The notes under the pieces: model-generated
Database searches by the model: none
The model's input: only the letters and a program-made list of their open reading frames with translations
Told to the model about the DNA's origin: nothing
Shown: positions 1-7,395 of the stretch, one piece after another
Position numbering within the stretch: position 1 is the first letter of the stretch
Layout of the letters: the number at the start of each line of letters is the position of its first letter
Position numbers and translations under genes: made by a program
NCBI GenBank assembly: GCA_036794395.1
Contig: DAIRGS010000086.1
Coordinates: forward strand, 1 to 23,870
Direction: 5' to 3'
DNA: 23,870 bases
Source: DASXMX01 sp036794395
GTDB taxonomy: Bacteria; Planctomycetota; Phycisphaerae; Tepidisphaerales; Tepidisphaeraceae

Positions 1-49
1 CATTGGTCTAAACATGACTGCGCCTCTTCTCTACTCGACGTTAAAAACT

Positions 50-90
50 CTTCTCTGTCGCTTCTCTGTGTCCTCTGTGCCCTCTGTGGT
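50..90. repeat. Short degenerate CTCTGT tandem motif
   Basis: The hexamer CTCTGT occurs four times at 53, 64, 73 and 82, spaced 11, 9 and 9 bp, in the gap downstream of the citrate synthase gene. Similar 'ctctgtgtcctctgtg' strings recur between genes in many environmental bacterial genomes, so this is probably a dispersed repeat. No open reading frame or terminator hairpin was seen between 1 and 194. Confidence 0.5.
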
Positions 91-194
91 TAATTCTTCT
101 GCATTTTTGCATCGGGACGCGAACGATTCGAAATGGGCGCAATGCGACACATGAGCGCGGACACGCATGGTCTGGAAGATCGGGTCACGCGAGA

Positions 195-1358
195 TTACCG
201 CTTTTCGATCGGAACAACCTTCTTATCAAACGGCCCAGTGTAATCGTCGGTGGGGCGGATGATTCGGTTGTTGACGTGTTGCTCCATCACGTGGGCGCTC
301 CACCCGGCGGCGCGGGCGATGGCGAAGATGGGGGTGAACAGATCCAGCGGGATGCCCATGGTGTAGTAAGCGCTGGCCGAGAAGAAATCGACATTGGGGT
401 TGAGGTTCTTGGCCTTGCCCTCGGCGTTGACGGTGTCCTTCATGATGGGGATGAGCCGCTCGGACATCTCATACCACTTGGTATTGCCCGCAGCTTCGCC
501 CAATTGCTTGCTCATCTTGCGGAGGAAGTTTGCCCGCGGGTCGGTGGTGCGATAAACGCGGTGACCGAAGCCGGGAACCTTCTGGCCGGTGGCGAGCATT
601 TCTTTGACCTTGCGGACGGCCTGCTCGGCATCGCCCCAGCTCAGGAGCAACTGCATAACATCTTGATTGGCGCCGCCGTGCAGCGGACCCTTAAGGGCTG
701 CACAGGCACTGGTGAGGGCGGCGTGCATGTCGGCCATGGTGGCGGCGGTCACGCGGGCGGCGAAGGTGCTCGCATTCATCCCGTGCTCGGCATGGAGGAC
801 CAGGGCGGCATCCAGAACGCGGGTAATCGTGTCGTGCGGACGCTTGCCGTTCAGCATGTAAAGGAAATTAGCGGCCAACGTCAGCTCAGGGTCGGGGGCG
901 ACAGGTTGCTGGCCGTTGCGAATGCGGTGAAACGCGGCAACGATCGTCGGAAGCTGCGCGGTAATGCGCACGGCCTTGCGGCGGTCGGCGTCTTTGTCGT
1001 TGTTCTCAAGGTCGGGGTCGGTTGAGGCCAGCGCGCTAAGTGCGGTGCGAAGGGCGTCCATCGGCTGAGTTTGCCGCGGGAGCGCGCCCAGGAGCGTAAT
1101 CACGTGCGGGGGAAGACTCGATGCACTGCTGAGCTCGCGACGAACAGTCGCAAGCTGGGCTTTGTTTGGAAGCTCGCCATCCCAAAGCAGAAACGCGACC
1201 TCTTCAAAAGTCGCGTTTTCAACAAGATCGCTGATATCGTAACCACGGTAGACGAGCCTGCCGGCCGTGCCGTCGATGAAGCAAATCGTGCTGGGGACAG
1301 CAACGACTCCTTCGAGTCCCGCTTTTGACTTCTTTACCGTGGAATCGGCCTCGCTCAT
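195..1358 (-). CDS. gltA: Citrate synthase (short, type II / PrpC-like)
   Basis: This 387-residue cytoplasmic enzyme should condense acetyl-CoA with oxaloacetate to citrate at the entry of the TCA cycle. The active-site signatures are present: LHAEHGMNAST near 188-198, PLHGGANQDV with H227, GFGHRVYR with H266, and NVDFFSASAYY with D323. NNRIIRP near 363-369 fits the C-terminal region of the family. The length matches the short, single-domain type shared by citrate and 2-methylcitrate synthases. No prpB or prpD neighbour is present, so citrate synthase is the more likely activity, but sequence alone does not exclude methylcitrate synthase. The ATG at 1358 is preceded only by a weak purine-rich site; a good promoter lies 57-85 bp upstream. 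It is transcribed alone. Confidence 0.95.
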   Translation of the reverse strand: MSEADSTVKKSKAGLEGVVAVPSTICFIDGTAGRLVYRGYDISDLVENATFEEVAFLLWDGELPNKAQLATVRRELSSASSLPPHVITLLGALPRQTQPMDALRTALSALASTDPDLENNDKDADRRKAVRITAQLPTIVAAFHRIRNGQQPVAPDPELTLAANFLYMLNGKRPHDTITRVLDAALVLHAEHGMNASTFAARVTAATMADMHAALTSACAALKGPLHGGANQDVMQLLLSWGDAEQAVRKVKEMLATGQKVPGFGHRVYRTTDPRANFLRKMSKQLGEAAGNTKWYEMSERLIPIMKDTVNAEGKAKNLNPNVDFFSASAYYTMGIPLDLFTPIFAIARAAGWSAHVMEQHVNNRIIRPTDDYTGPFDKKVVPIEKR

Positions 1359-1414
1359 GTAAAGCTCGGATCGAAATGTCGGGGTGAATCACAATCTAAA
1401 AGACGCTGGCGCGG

Positions 1415-1443
1415 ACTATAGCGGTGGGGCGGAAACGAGTCAA
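1415..1443 (-). promoter_or_regulatory. Sigma-70-like promoter for citrate synthase
   Basis: On the minus strand TTGACT (1438-1443) and TATAGT (1415-1420) are separated by exactly 17 bp, close to the housekeeping consensus. The predicted transcript would have a leader of about 50 nt before the ATG at 1358. Confidence 0.6.
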
Positions 1444-1528
1444 TCAGGCTCGGCTTGGGGTTAATCCGGTCAAATTCATTCGCATTTACCTGTCTTTTCA
1501 GCGCGAGATTTTGCGGGTCGGCTGATCG

Positions 1529-3049
1529 TTATTGAATGCCGTAAACGTAGACCCGATCGAGGGCGACGGTGCGCTTTTGTCCACCGTAGATTCGGTATTC
1601 TCCGGTGGTGGCAGCGGGCACGGTCACAATCATGGGGATGTTCTTCCACTCGCCCATGGGCGCATCGGAGCCTTTCACCTGCCGGCGGCCGATGGCGTTG
1701 CCTTCAGAGTACACATCCGTTTGAAAAACGGTCGCGGCGTTGGCGGAGTTGAATACCGACATCAGTTGAACCCGGTAAACCACCAGATATTTGCCGGGCT
1801 TGAATGGATCGGAAAGACCATAGAACAGGAAGTTGGTGGCGGTGCTGATGGAGGGGGAAGTGGAGTACGCGCCCTGTAGCGGCCGGCTGCCCCCCTCGCC
1901 GTGCGCGAGTTGGCTGGCGTCGCGGTAGTAAAGCAGCGTGGCCTGGGTAAAACCTTTGAGAATATCGGGGAAGTCGTGGGCAACGCCATCAATGACGGGC
2001 TGGGCTTCGGTTGCTCGGCTCAGGTTTCGCACCGTGACCCGCGGCGCATCGGATGCGGCCACGGTGGGAGGCGGCGCAACGGACTTGGGAGCCGCGGCAT
2101 CGGCTACTTCGGCCAGGCGCTTGTCGACCTTCTGCTTAGCCACCCCCGTCAGCTTTGGCAGCGCGTCCTTATACAACGCGACCGCGTGGAGCTGGATATG
2201 CCGGCGGGAAAACTCGCCCTCGCGGCGCGCCAGGTCCCACCAGGCATCGGCGGCGGCAACTTTTGATTCCGGTGCGCCATCTTCCGCCAGATCCTTAGCC
2301 GCGAGCGCTTTGAGAGCGACATCGTTTCCATGCGACAGCTTGGCCAGTCCCTCGGGCCACTGATCTTCGATGTAACACTCGTATCGACCGACCGCGGTGT
2401 TCGCCGCGAGATCGTCGGGCTTGGTCTTGAGGGTGTTCATCGCCAGAGTGACGCGCGACTCGGCGGTGCGGCGCTCGACGATCTCAGCCCCTCGCGCGGT
2501 CATCTCCTTGGCGAGGGCCGCGTCGTTTCCGCGTTGTGCGGCGCCGGCGGCGGCGTCGCTGAGCGATTTGGCGGCGTCAAATTTCTTGTCGGCGATGTCC
2601 TTTTCAATGAACGGCTGAGCGAGATGCACGAAGGCGATTTGATCTTCGGGCGTGCGAAGAAAGCGAACGGTTTTAACCAGTGTCTCGGCGCGTAACTTAG
2701 CGGCGTCGATCTGCCAGGACTCATCAAGCTTATCCACCAGCGCTGAGGCGGTCGGCGCATCGCCGGCCTGAACGGCGATGGGAATTGCCTTGTTCAACAC
2801 GGCATACTTGGTTTCATGCTTCTCCTCATCCGCAGCAGCCTTGAGCAGCCGCTTGGCCAGCGCGGATTTGGCTTCAGGGTCGCGGGCCCTGGCCAGGTCC
2901 TCGCGATAAGTCTGATCCACCTGGGCCGCGGGCTTGCGCAAAGCCGCGGGCGTCGGCACGGCGGGCTTGGTGGTCGGCTCGTCGGCCAGGGCCGCCGGTG
3001 AGGAAAGCGCCAGAGCCATTCCCAGAACGGTGCGGGGGATGATCGTCAT
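1529..3049 (-). CDS. Secreted helical-repeat protein with C-terminal beta domain
   Basis: A 506-residue protein of unknown function. Residues 1-22 form a signal peptide ending AALA, so it is exported. Residues about 40-315 are alanine/lysine-rich helices. Within them, GRYECYIEDQWPEGL (221-235), LSHGNDVALKALAAKDLA (238-255) and ADAWWDLARRE (267-277) match a segment common in planctomycete secreted proteins, where it often precedes a sugar-binding, LamG-like or formylglycine-enzyme-like domain. A proline/alanine linker (about 320-335) leads to a beta-rich C-terminal domain (about 336-506) ending in LDRVYVYGIQ, which looks like a galactose-binding-type sandwich; that is inference. It is 170 bp from citrate synthase and appears to be a separate unit. 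No enzyme motif was recognised. Confidence 0.8.
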   Translation of the reverse strand: MTIIPRTVLGMALALSSPAALADEPTTKPAVPTPAALRKPAAQVDQTYREDLARARDPEAKSALAKRLLKAAADEEKHETKYAVLNKAIPIAVQAGDAPTASALVDKLDESWQIDAAKLRAETLVKTVRFLRTPEDQIAFVHLAQPFIEKDIADKKFDAAKSLSDAAAGAAQRGNDAALAKEMTARGAEIVERRTAESRVTLAMNTLKTKPDDLAANTAVGRYECYIEDQWPEGLAKLSHGNDVALKALAAKDLAEDGAPESKVAAADAWWDLARREGEFSRRHIQLHAVALYKDALPKLTGVAKQKVDKRLAEVADAAAPKSVAPPPTVAASDAPRVTVRNLSRATEAQPVIDGVAHDFPDILKGFTQATLLYYRDASQLAHGEGGSRPLQGAYSTSPSISTATNFLFYGLSDPFKPGKYLVVYRVQLMSVFNSANAATVFQTDVYSEGNAIGRRQVKGSDAPMGEWKNIPMIVTVPAATTGEYRIYGGQKRTVALDRVYVYGIQ

Positions 3050-3177
3050 GATTTTGGTTTTCGTTAGAGATGAACAGACCGGCCGGATTATAAAGTTGCC
3101 GCGAGGGGCGAGGCAAGAAGCAATTGGGCGCTCTGCAACTGGATCGGCCAGCAGGATGTCGCGAAATGGTCCGGGCG

Positions 3178-3972
3178 TTAGCGCTTGCCGGCTGATCGAA
3201 GCAGGGCATCGGCCCAGGTGTCGTCCGGACCTTCAAGAGGTGGATCAATCGACTTGGCGTAATCAATGGACTGATCGTATCTGCCGGTGCGATAGGCTTG
3301 TTCGACGAGTTTCTGGATCGGCAGATCGACGGCGCCGTCATCCGTGCGAAGTGGAATGGGAAGGTCCTTTACGGGGTGGCGCATGTCGATCGGATAAAAG
3401 TATGCGATCAGCGAATCGCGCGGAATGCGAATCGTCGCGCGGTAAGGTGTGACGGCTTCCGACGGGCAGTGATGTGGCAGCAGCAGGCCGCGCCAGTCGC
3501 CACCGCGAGTGAGGTCAATTTCCACGAAGTTCACGCCACCTCTCAACAGCGTGCTTCGATTCTCGACGAAGGCGCGAAGACCTTCGCCTCGTTTATTCGT
3601 GGGACTGACGAATTCGATCACGGTGATGAGGCGTTCTCCGGTCGATTCGATGATCTCGATGTACCTCTCGGTCAATGGCTCAATCAGAGCTGTTAACCGA
3701 TACGGCGCCTCCCACCCCCCGGCACTTGAAGTTGAACCTCCGCCCTGTGCAGCGCCTACTAACTCCAACAAACTCACGTCAGGTGAAAATTGCGGGGAGC
3801 CGCTCCGATCCGATGCGATCGAAACGCGCTCCTCGGCTCGTGCAATCAGCCCCGGCGGCAACTCTTCGTTAAGTGCGGCCCGCGCACCGGCAACCAGCGC
3901 AGTGTGAACATCACGCCAGCGCGACTCGAGATAAGGGTCCATGCCGGGAAAGGGACTGGCCATCTGATGCAT
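3178..3972 (-). CDS. DUF4058 family protein (downstream tandem copy)
   Basis: A 264-residue DUF4058 protein, the second of two tandem paralogues. The family N-terminus SPFPGMDPYLE is at 6-16. The central core has IEFVSPTNKRGEGLRA (119-134) and VEIDLTRGGDW (150-160), and the C-terminus is LLRSAGKR. The start at 3972 was chosen because GGGAG lies about 12 nt upstream and the length then matches the 266-aa paralogue; the frame is open further upstream but would run into the neighbour. A second in-frame ATG at 3963 begins MASPFPGMDPYL. The gap to the upstream copy is 25 bp, so the two are probably co-transcribed. The function of DUF4058 is unknown. The E-x-x-S-P-x-N-K / V-E-I-D-L pattern resembles the core of PD-(D/E)XK nuclease-fold proteins such as Uma2, which is inference. 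Confidence 0.85.
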   Translation of the reverse strand: MHQMASPFPGMDPYLESRWRDVHTALVAGARAALNEELPPGLIARAEERVSIASDRSGSPQFSPDVSLLELVGAAQGGGSTSSAGGWEAPYRLTALIEPLTERYIEIIESTGERLITVIEFVSPTNKRGEGLRAFVENRSTLLRGGVNFVEIDLTRGGDWRGLLLPHHCPSEAVTPYRATIRIPRDSLIAYFYPIDMRHPVKDLPIPLRTDDGAVDLPIQKLVEQAYRTGRYDQSIDYAKSIDPPLEGPDDTWADALLRSAGKR

Positions 3973-3997
3973 TGTAATCGATTTCTCCCGTGAACAA

Positions 3998-4798
3998 TCA
4001 ACGTTTGCCGGCGGATCGAAGCAGTGAATCGGCCCACACGGCGTCGTTTTCGTCCAAGAGAGGATCGGGGGGCTTGCTGTAATTGATCGTCCGGGCATAC
4101 CGCCCGTTTGCGTAGGTCTGATCAATTAAGGCCTGCAATGGCAGTTCGATCGGTTCATCGTGTTGCCTCAGCGGTATGCGAAGAGCCGGGAGCTTTTCGC
4201 GAATGCTGATGGGGTGCAGATAAACCGCGCGCGATTCGCTGGCGACGCGGATCGCGGCTCGATATGCCGCAATAGCCTTGATCGGACACCGATGCGGTCG
4301 CAATAGGGCGCGCCAATCCCCCTGACGAGTGAGATCAATCTCCACGACGTTTACATTTCCAGCCAGGAGTGCCCGACGTTTCTTCATGAGGGCGCGCAGG
4401 CCTTTGCCGCGTTTGTTCGTCGGACTGACAAATTCAATGACGGTGACAAGTTTTTCGTTATCCGCCTCGATGATCTCAATAAAGCGTTCCGTTATCGGTT
4501 CAATCACGGCTAAAAGCCGATACGGCGCCCATGGTCTGCCGGTTTGCTGCTCAGGGGCAGTCGTAGCGGCCGCCGTAACCAGATCGCGCACGCTCACATC
4601 GGGCGAAATAGTTTGCGGAAGATCGATTGTGTCATCGGCCTCAATCCCGACCCGCTCCTCGGTGCGTGCAATGAGATCGTCGGGAAGGCGTGTGTTGAGT
4701 GTGTCGGCAGCATAGGCAACAAGTTTGGTGTGGACATCGAGCCAGTGCGCTTCGAGGTAAGGATCCATACCGGGGAACGGACTACCCATAAGTGGCAT
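3998..4798 (-). CDS. DUF4058 family protein (upstream tandem copy)
   Basis: A 266-residue DUF4058 protein, collinear with the downstream copy along its whole length. SPFPGMDPYLE (6-16), ARTEERVGIE (44-53), SPDVSVRDL (65-73), IEFVSPTNKRGKGLRA (121-136), VEIDLTRQGDW (152-162) and LLRSAGKR (259-266) are conserved between the two, while residues about 74-92 and the surface helices diverge. This points to an old tandem duplication with selection on the core. The start codon overlaps the stop of the preceding RHH-like gene by one base (TAATG), indicating translational coupling. The family has no established activity. The conserved acidic and lysine residues E122, K129 and E153/D155 are candidates for a catalytic or metal site if the suspected PD-(D/E)XK-like fold is right. 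Confidence 0.88.
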   Translation of the reverse strand: MPLMGSPFPGMDPYLEAHWLDVHTKLVAYAADTLNTRLPDDLIARTEERVGIEADDTIDLPQTISPDVSVRDLVTAAATTAPEQQTGRPWAPYRLLAVIEPITERFIEIIEADNEKLVTVIEFVSPTNKRGKGLRALMKKRRALLAGNVNVVEIDLTRQGDWRALLRPHRCPIKAIAAYRAAIRVASESRAVYLHPISIREKLPALRIPLRQHDEPIELPLQALIDQTYANGRYARTINYSKPPDPLLDENDAVWADSLLRSAGKR

Positions 4799-5055
4799 TA
4801 TAGTCGACTGCGACGTTCGGCGCGCATCTCATGTTTGGCAGTTTCCAGAAGTTCACCCAGTTGCTCGTCGGTCATTCCAGATTGGTGGAATGCGTCTCGG
4901 ATGGGTCGTAGAACTTCCTCGATAGGCGGCCGGGCTGCGGCGACGCGCACGATTCGCGCGACGTAATCCTGCACATTAAGCCCCGCTGCCGCGGCTTTCC
5001 GCGACAGCATTTGCTGTTCTTCATCGGGCAGTTCAAGCGTGAGGGTCATGACCAA
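4798..5055 (-). CDS. Ribbon-helix-helix antitoxin-like protein
   Basis: An 85-residue protein. Residues 3-9 (MTLTLEL) form the expected N-terminal beta strand, and PDEEQQMLSRKAAAAGLNVQDYVARIV (10-36, two helices) fits a ribbon-helix-helix DNA-binding fold. A charged C-terminal tail (about 45-85, IEEVLRPIRD...AERRSRL) resembles the toxin-binding tail of VapB-type antitoxins. A good ribosome binding site, GAGG, lies 6 nt before the ATG. In related operons such a gene is usually followed by a PIN-domain toxin; here it is followed, with a one-base overlap, by two DUF4058 genes instead. It may repress its own operon. The fold call is from pattern only, as no structure search was possible. Confidence 0.7.
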   Translation of the reverse strand: MVMTLTLELPDEEQQMLSRKAAAAGLNVQDYVARIVRVAAARPPIEEVLRPIRDAFHQSGMTDEQLGELLETAKHEMRAERRSRL

Positions 5056-5126
5056 CCTCTTTTCAATGTTGCCGAAATTCTAACCGTTTCGGCGCTCGCC
5101 CGTAACTGGTCGGCGACTTCCAGTCG

Positions 5127-5348
5127 TCAGCCGGAAGTTCCCGCCCCCGTAAGCGGTTCACCATTCCACGCCCCCGCCGTCTCGTCAATGAATCGTTTCC
5201 ACGACCCGCGATTATGCGGCATCGGGGCTCGGTCGGCGGATCGCACCGTCACACAGACTTCGCGGTCAGCCTCGGCAAGTCCGATAGGAATCTTCAATGC
5301 AAGCACGCCATCCAGCCCGACACGAGCCTTAATTTCGATTGACGTCAT
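5127..5348 (-). CDS. Small antitoxin-like protein
   Basis: A 73-residue protein starting MTSIEIKARVGLDGVLALKIP, with a short beta-rich N-terminal half, an REVCVTVRS strand (29-37) and a C-terminal WKRFIDETAGAW segment (50-61). This layout matches a group of small planctomycete and cyanobacterial proteins thought to be antitoxins, but the assignment rests on resemblance. Relatives tend to have a longer acidic tail ending near REPL, so this copy may be shortened. It lies 71 bp upstream of the RHH-like gene in the same orientation and may share its transcript. No toxin gene is adjacent. Its ribosome binding site is weak. Confidence 0.5.
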   Translation of the reverse strand: MTSIEIKARVGLDGVLALKIPIGLAEADREVCVTVRSADRAPMPHNRGSWKRFIDETAGAWNGEPLTGAGTSG

Positions 5349-5430
5349 AATGACTCGGATCTGCGCACCGCCTGTAATTCGACCTTTTTACGTGATGCTC
5401 GCGCCCATGATACTGAACCAATTCCAAATA

Positions 5431-5686
5431 GCCGTGCGCGATTCCGCGCCTTTTCGTGGCATGGCTTTCCAAGCCATGATTGAGGGGGCTGACCATCAAC
5501 GCCGGGTCAGATGTGGGAAAACCAAGTTTCGACAGATGGACAACCTTCTGATTCGGCGGCAAAAAATGCTTCCTTAAGGACAGTTGGTTTTCCCACATCT
5601 AACCCGGCATCGACCCGAGGCTTCCTTAACCACGGCTTGAAAAGCCGTGCCACTTTAAAAGCAGTGGCGCTGATTCGCGCACGGCC
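5431..5686. repeat. 256-bp foldback (MITE-like) element
   Basis: Three successive blocks on the left are repeated in reverse order and orientation on the right. gccgtgcgcg (5431-5440) pairs with 5677-5686. The palindromic block 5457-5481 pairs with 5630-5654 (about 21 of 25). 5501-5525 pairs with 5584-5608 (24 of 25 bases; includes atgtgggaaaaccaa). The central 58 bp (5526-5583) are unique apart from gcttccttaa, which recurs at 5620-5629. No transposase is encoded. Small frames inside merely read the repeat. The element fills most of the 356-bp gap between the antitoxin-like gene and the DUF1501 gene and could act as a bidirectional terminator or be a non-autonomous mobile element. Confidence 0.75.
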
Positions 5687-5704
5687 ATATAGCACCGAAT
5701 GATT

Positions 5705-7132
5705 TCAGGCAAGTATGGACTTTACCACTTCCCCATACACATCCGTCAAACGGTAATCCCTCCCCGCATGCCGATAAGTCAGCTTGGTGTGGTCGATCCC
5801 CATGAGGTGAAGAATCGTCGCGTGAAGATCGTAAACCGAGACGGGGTGTTCGGTGGCGTAATAGCCGTAATCATCAGTCGTGCCGTGGGAGAAGGCGCGT
5901 TTGACACCCGCCCCGGCGAACCACATGGTGAAGCCATGGGGGTTGTGATCGCGGCCGTTGCGGAGGCGGCCTTCGCCGCCGTTCTGGTATTCGAACATGG
6001 GGGTGCGGCCAAATTCGGAGCCGCACATCACCAGTGTGTCCTCGAGCATGCCGCGTGATTTGAGATCGCGGAGCAGACCGGCAATGGGCAGGTCGACGGC
6101 GGCGGCGTTTCCGCGGTGGCCTTCGTAGAGGTCTTTATGCTGGTCCCAGAGATTGCCGAAGGCGCGAGTGGAGTGCATGAGCGTGATGTATCGCACGCCG
6201 CGCTCGGCGAAGCGACGGGCCAGCAGGCAGGCCCGGCCAAAGTCATCCGTTTTTAATTCGCCGATGCCGTACAGCCGGCGGGTGGCTTCAGATTCATTTT
6301 CGATTCCCATGACTTCAGGGGCTTCGGCCTGCATGCGGAAGGCCAGCTCCATGTTCTGTATCTCTGCATCAAGGGCACGATCGTGGCCGTCTCGTTGTTC
6401 GTGGGACTGATTGAGTTTTTGAATGAAGCTGAGGCGATTGCGCTCGGGGGAGCCAACAGAGCCGATGTTATCCCACTGGCGGTCCTGGGCTTTTTCATCC
6501 GGCCTTCCAATGGCGGTGCCACCATAGCGCGCCGGGAGGAAGGCCGACGGAGAACTTTTCGGAACACCCGGCATGATCTCGATGAACGCCGGGAGATTTT
6601 GGTTGGCGGTGCCCAGCCCGTAGGCGAGCCACGACCCAAGCTGTGGCCGCGCCTCCCGGCCCGCGCCGGTGAAGATCATGTTCTTGGCGGTGAAATGGTC
6701 TTCGTTGTCGTGGTGCAGGGATTTGATCATGCACAGCTCATCAATGAGCTGGTTGGTGTGCGGGAACAGATCGCTGCCCCAGGTTCCGCTCTGGCCCCAC
6801 TGTTTCCAGTTGAACGGACTTTTAAGCAGTTCCCCGGTCTTGGCGAATGTGAATTTGGGTTTGTGAATGCTCTCCGGCAGCGGCTTACCATCGTCGCGTT
6901 GGAGCAGAGGTTTGCGATCGTACCAATCCATCTGCGAGATACCGCCGTCTAGGAAGATGTAGATGACGCGCTTGGCCCTGCCGGGAAACAGCGGAGAAAT
7001 GGGCGCGAGGCTTGTCGGGCCGGCGAAGGCCTGGCGGACGAGCATGTCGGTCATGGCCAGCGAGCCGAAGCCGAGCATCGCCCGCTTGAGCATGTCTCTA
7101 CGGGTCACTGCGGATTGGATTCTGTTGCACAT
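5705..7132 (-). CDS. DUF1501 protein, Tat-exported, sulfatase-like fold
   Basis: A 475-residue protein of the DUF1501 family, related to the alkaline phosphatase/sulfatase superfamily and very abundant in planctomycetes. A twin-arginine signal is visible (TRRDMLKRAML, 10-20, then a hydrophobic stretch to about AFAG at 38), so it should be exported folded. Family motifs are FLDGGISQMDWYD (60-72), DDFGRACLLARRF (296-308), GVRYITLMH (312-320), CGSEFGRTP (370-378) and GRDHNPHGFTMWFAGAGVK (393-411). The substrate is unknown. It is downstream of, and on the same strand as, the DUF1549/DUF1553 gene; such pairs are a hallmark of planctomycetes and presumably act together in the periplasm. The 263-bp gap between them is filled with repeats, so co-transcription is uncertain. 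Confidence 0.93.
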   Translation of the reverse strand: MCNRIQSAVTRRDMLKRAMLGFGSLAMTDMLVRQAFAGPTSLAPISPLFPGRAKRVIYIFLDGGISQMDWYDRKPLLQRDDGKPLPESIHKPKFTFAKTGELLKSPFNWKQWGQSGTWGSDLFPHTNQLIDELCMIKSLHHDNEDHFTAKNMIFTGAGREARPQLGSWLAYGLGTANQNLPAFIEIMPGVPKSSPSAFLPARYGGTAIGRPDEKAQDRQWDNIGSVGSPERNRLSFIQKLNQSHEQRDGHDRALDAEIQNMELAFRMQAEAPEVMGIENESEATRRLYGIGELKTDDFGRACLLARRFAERGVRYITLMHSTRAFGNLWDQHKDLYEGHRGNAAAVDLPIAGLLRDLKSRGMLEDTLVMCGSEFGRTPMFEYQNGGEGRLRNGRDHNPHGFTMWFAGAGVKRAFSHGTTDDYGYYATEHPVSVYDLHATILHLMGIDHTKLTYRHAGRDYRLTDVYGEVVKSILA

Positions 7133-7198
7133 CAGGATACCTGGTCATTCAGCTAGGCACGGTGGGACGAAGGCACGGAGCGGAGCAGAAGAGGTAAC

Positions 7199-7359
7199 CG
7201 CAGATGGCGCAGATTTACGCAGATGGAAGGGGGTCACACGATCTAATCTACTGGGAGTCGTTCGTAATTCGCCCTCACCCCGACCCTCTCCCGGGGGGAG
7301 AGGGGGCAAGAGTGTGAGCAGCCTTTGCATTTTATCTGCGGCCATCTGCGTCATCTGCG
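7199..7359. repeat. Nested inverted repeats between DUF1553 and DUF1501 genes
   Basis: Three CGCAGAT units (7199, 7208, 7218) on the left are mirrored by three ATCTGCG units (7334, 7344, 7353) on the right, with spacings 9/10 and 10/9 bp. Between them lies a perfect 9-bp hairpin, CCCTCTCCC (7284-7292) / GGGAGAGGG (7296-7304), enclosed by CTCAC (7274) / GTGAG (7314). A ggcacg-rich string at about 7155-7180 (gacgaaggcacggag) adds another dispersed-repeat type. Nothing in the 263-bp gap codes for protein. The structure may attenuate transcription between the two genes. Confidence 0.7.
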
Positions 7360-7395
7360 GCTAAACCTCTTCTCTTCAAATTGGCGCCTCGGCAC

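Noticed and set aside
276..1025. Long plus-strand frame opposite citrate synthase
   Set aside because: The minus frame has clear catalytic motifs; this frame is a GC-rich shadow with repetitive Gly/Val/His composition.
3973..4125. N-terminal extension of the downstream DUF4058 protein
   Set aside because: It would overlap the upstream paralogue by 128 bp and the family starts at SPFPGMDPYLE; the ATG at 3972 has a ribosome binding site.
5507..5702. Small frames on both strands beginning MWENQ
   Set aside because: Both are produced by the inverted repeat containing atgtgggaaaaccaa; the mirrored starts show they are not independent genes.
7199..7359. Possible CRISPR array from regularly spaced ATCTGCG units
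   Set aside because: Units are 7 bp with 2-3 bp between them and occur in opposite orientations; there are no repeats or spacers of CRISPR length and no cas genes.
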